A DNA stretch of 5,786 nucleotides from Campylobacteraceae bacterium. GTDB lineage: Bacteria; Campylobacterota; Campylobacteria; Campylobacterales; UBA6016. The notes under the pieces are model-generated. The model saw only the letters and a list, made by a program, of their open reading frames with translations. It ran no database searches and was not told the DNA's origin. Position 1 is the stretch's first letter; each line of letters opens with the position of its first letter. The stretch covers positions 1 through 5,786 of the forward strand of contig JAEMQC010000016.1 in the NCBI GenBank assembly GCA_022758985.1, read 5' to 3'. The translations under genes were made by a program, and so were the position numbers. This document shows positions 4,126 to 5,786 of the stretch, piece by piece.

Positions 4126-5685
4126 TCATAATCCCGGCGCTTTCCACATCGGCGTAGTTACGCCTTCATCCAGTAGTAAAAGCATCTTTTCGTACGCTTT
4201 TTGCCAATTTTGTTTTAACTCGTCGTAGATCTCTCTATTTATGCTATTTGGCACAAACTCTCTATCCCATTTTACTAGGGATTTTGCGGCTTCTTCAATG
4301 GATGAGTATATGCCAACTCCCGCTCCGGCTGCAAAAGCCGCTCCAAGACTGGTGGCTTCTTTTACAACAGGGGTTTTTACCGGTATGCCCGTAACGTCCG
4401 AGAGTATCTGCGGCCACAAAAACCCTTTTGCCGCCCCGCCGGCAAATACTATATACTCAGGGCTTGCGTCGCTGAATTTTTTTATGGCCTCCAAGTTTAT
4501 AGCGCTTACTATTGCGGCATTCTCCTCTAGGCTTCTAAATAGCGCCGCCGTACTCATCCTATTTTCGTCAAAAGGCAGGTTTAGAAACGACGGGGCCGCA
4601 TGTATCCATCTGCCGTATTTCATGGAGTCCGAAAAAATAGGCAATATTCCATAGCTTCCGGCTGGTACGCCAAGAGCCAGTTTTTCGAGGTATGCGTAAG
4701 GGTCGATGCCACCCTTTATGGCCTCATCCCTCTCTGTTTTCGCAAGAGTATCCCTAAACCATCTCATAACCATTCCAGCAAAAAAAGTAATTCCCTCTGC
4801 CTGCGATAGCCCTCTGATTACATGCGGGTTTATGCGAAGATTCATCGCCGGATCCACCGTGCCGTCTTCTATGTTTACGACCTGCTGCCAAAATGTCCCG
4901 CCTAGTATTGCGCACTCGTTTTTATTTACGATGCCTAGTCCGGCGCTTCCCATCTGCACGTCTCCGCCGCCCATGACCACAGGGGTTCCCTCTTTTAGTC
5001 CACACTCATTTGCGGCTTTCTTAGTCACTTCGCCGACTATTTTGCCCGGCTCAAAAATCGCTGGAAATATATCCTCTTTTATGCCGACTCTTGCGGCCAT
5101 CTCTTTTGCCCATGTTCGTTTGGAGAGGTCAAATATTCCGGTCGTGCCCGCATTTGACGGGTCAGAGGCGAATACACCGCTTAGTTTTTGTAAAATCCAA
5201 GAATCTATCATCGTCAGATGCGCCGCTTTTTCATACAAAGAGGGACGGTTGTTCTTGAGCCATAAGAGTCTAGGCAGTGCGCCTAGTGCAAACGTCTGGC
5301 CGCTTCTAGCATAAAACTCCTCTTCGACTCCAGCAAACTCTTTTTTCAAAAAAGCCACTTCAACTCCGGCTCTGGAGTCTACATTTGCTACGGCCCATAT
5401 CTCTTTGCCCTCTTTATCGTAAAGGACGATACCCTCTCTCATGCTGGTAGAGGTAATCGCCGATATGTCGCTGCCGCATATTTTGGCTTCGTTTAGCGCT
5501 TTTTGAACGCATCTGCATATAAGCTCCCAGCCGCCAACATAGTCAAAATTCATGGCTCCCGCCACTCCCTCTTCTCCAAGATGGGACCACTCCTCTTGCC
5601 CAAGCCCTAGTTGATTCCCTTTTTCGTCAAATATTACGGCTCTGCCGCTTCCCGTGCCGGCGTCAATTGTCAGAAGATAACCCAT
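4126..5685 (-). CDS. lsrK: Autoinducer-2 kinase (LsrK-type FGGY kinase)
   Basis: A 519-residue FGGY-family sugar kinase, full length for LsrK. LsrK phosphorylates AI-2 (the open form of DPD) at C5 with ATP in the cytoplasm, trapping it for degradation and lsr control. Visible motifs: TIDAGTGSGRAVIFD (6-20, phosphate loop with Asp8), TSMREGIVLYD (80-90), NVDSRA (101-106), SDPSNAGTTGIFDLS (174-188), GGGDVQ (239-244) with likely catalytic base Asp242, GGTFWQQVVN (262-271), INPHVI (285-290), PIFSDSMKYGRWIHAAPSF (349-367), the nucleotide-binding AGGAAKG (414-420) and VVKEATSLGAA (439-449). The end, TTPMWKAPGL, nearly matches E. coli LsrK. The likeness runs the whole length, so the LsrK subfamily is clear; the true substrate could still be a related small ketose. 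AAAGG lies 5 bases before the ATG at 5685. The cupin gene follows; no other lsr gene is in view. Confidence 0.9.
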   Translation of the reverse strand: MGYLLTIDAGTGSGRAVIFDEKGNQLGLGQEEWSHLGEEGVAGAMNFDYVGGWELICRCVQKALNEAKICGSDISAITSTSMREGIVLYDKEGKEIWAVANVDSRAGVEVAFLKKEFAGVEEEFYARSGQTFALGALPRLLWLKNNRPSLYEKAAHLTMIDSWILQKLSGVFASDPSNAGTTGIFDLSKRTWAKEMAARVGIKEDIFPAIFEPGKIVGEVTKKAANECGLKEGTPVVMGGGDVQMGSAGLGIVNKNECAILGGTFWQQVVNIEDGTVDPAMNLRINPHVIRGLSQAEGITFFAGMVMRWFRDTLAKTERDEAIKGGIDPYAYLEKLALGVPAGSYGILPIFSDSMKYGRWIHAAPSFLNLPFDENRMSTAALFRSLEENAAIVSAINLEAIKKFSDASPEYIVFAGGAAKGFLWPQILSDVTGIPVKTPVVKEATSLGAAFAAGAGVGIYSSIEEAAKSLVKWDREFVPNSINREIYDELKQNWQKAYEKMLLLLDEGVTTPMWKAPGL

Positions 5686-5690
5686 AATAG

Positions 5691-5711
5691 CCTTTCTCGT
5701 GTTTTATTAAA
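5691..5711 (-). promoter_or_regulatory. Candidate lsrK promoter and RBS
   Basis: On the minus strand TTTAAT (complement of 5706-5711) is a modest -10 match placed about 20 bases before the ATG, and AAAGG (complement of 5691-5695) is the ribosome site. The leader would be about 15 bases. The box is next to an inverted repeat (5711-5729). Other AT-rich -10-like sequences further upstream cannot be excluded. Confidence 0.4.
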
Positions 5712-5729
5712 CCCCTTTGTTTATGGGGT
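5711..5729. repeat. Inverted repeat ACCCC-9-GGGGT upstream of lsrK
   Basis: Perfect 5-bp arms at 5711-5715 and 5725-5729 around TTTGTTTAT, a GC block inside otherwise AT-rich DNA and overlapping the spacer of the candidate lsrK promoter. It fits an operator position; the binding protein is unknown. It does not match the repeats upstream of the aldolase gene. Confidence 0.4.
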
Positions 5730-5786
5730 GTGGCAAAAAATTGTAAACATATTGTTATCTTTTTTTATTTAAAGCCTAAAATTTAA

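Noticed and set aside
3635..4228. Plus-strand open frames of 66, 80 and 96 residues around the cupin gene
   Set aside because: They overlap the aldolase end or the cupin and kinase genes in other frames and have no family likeness or ribosome site.
4241..5314. Plus-strand open frames of 137 and 202 residues opposite lsrK
   Set aside because: They are the complement of a strongly conserved kinase gene, show no domain or ribosome site, and are explained by its codon pattern.

Overview
The window reads as a chromosomal segment from a member of the Campylobacterota (Campylobacter and relatives). Support: AT-leaning DNA with many ATA, AGA and AGG codons, promoters recognisable mainly by a TATAAT-type -10 box without a clear -35, a tmRNA whose tag begins ANN as in Campylobacter tags known to me, and a small Hpt protein of a type I recall from this phylum. 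I cannot fix genus or species. No insertion sequence, CRISPR array, phage gene or integrase is visible.

Left part (1-1601) is signal transduction. A PAS-containing membrane sensor runs leftward off the window edge (only its N-terminal 345 residues are present). Divergent from it, across a 147-base promoter region, is a single-domain histidine phosphotransfer (Hpt) protein with the phospho-accepting His57. They could be partners in a phosphorelay, but that rests on position alone.

The middle (1602-2410) holds ssrA, the tmRNA gene (1686-2064), with its own promoter, an encoded CCA end and a readable proteolysis tag, ANNASFRPAAALAA. Facing it is a 74-residue membrane protein of the PLDc_N type. 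A short hairpin lies between their 3' ends.

The right part (2411-5786) is a small carbon-metabolism module: a class II aldolase on + (2586-3710) converges, with two bases between stop codons, on a leftward pair made of an LsrK-type FGGY kinase (4126-5685) and a cupin (3713-4081). The kinase is very close to E. coli autoinducer-2 kinase, including the WKAPGL terminus. The other lsr genes (transporter lsrACDB, lsrR, lsrF, lsrG) are not in the window. The aldolase matches the N-terminal half of bifunctional aldolase/short-chain dehydrogenase proteins but stops where the dehydrogenase half would begin. A plausible model is that the kinase phosphorylates a short ketose-like compound (AI-2/DPD or a deoxysugar), and the cupin and aldolase rearrange and cleave the product. 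This module, with inverted repeats at both of its outer promoters, is the most interesting part of the window.
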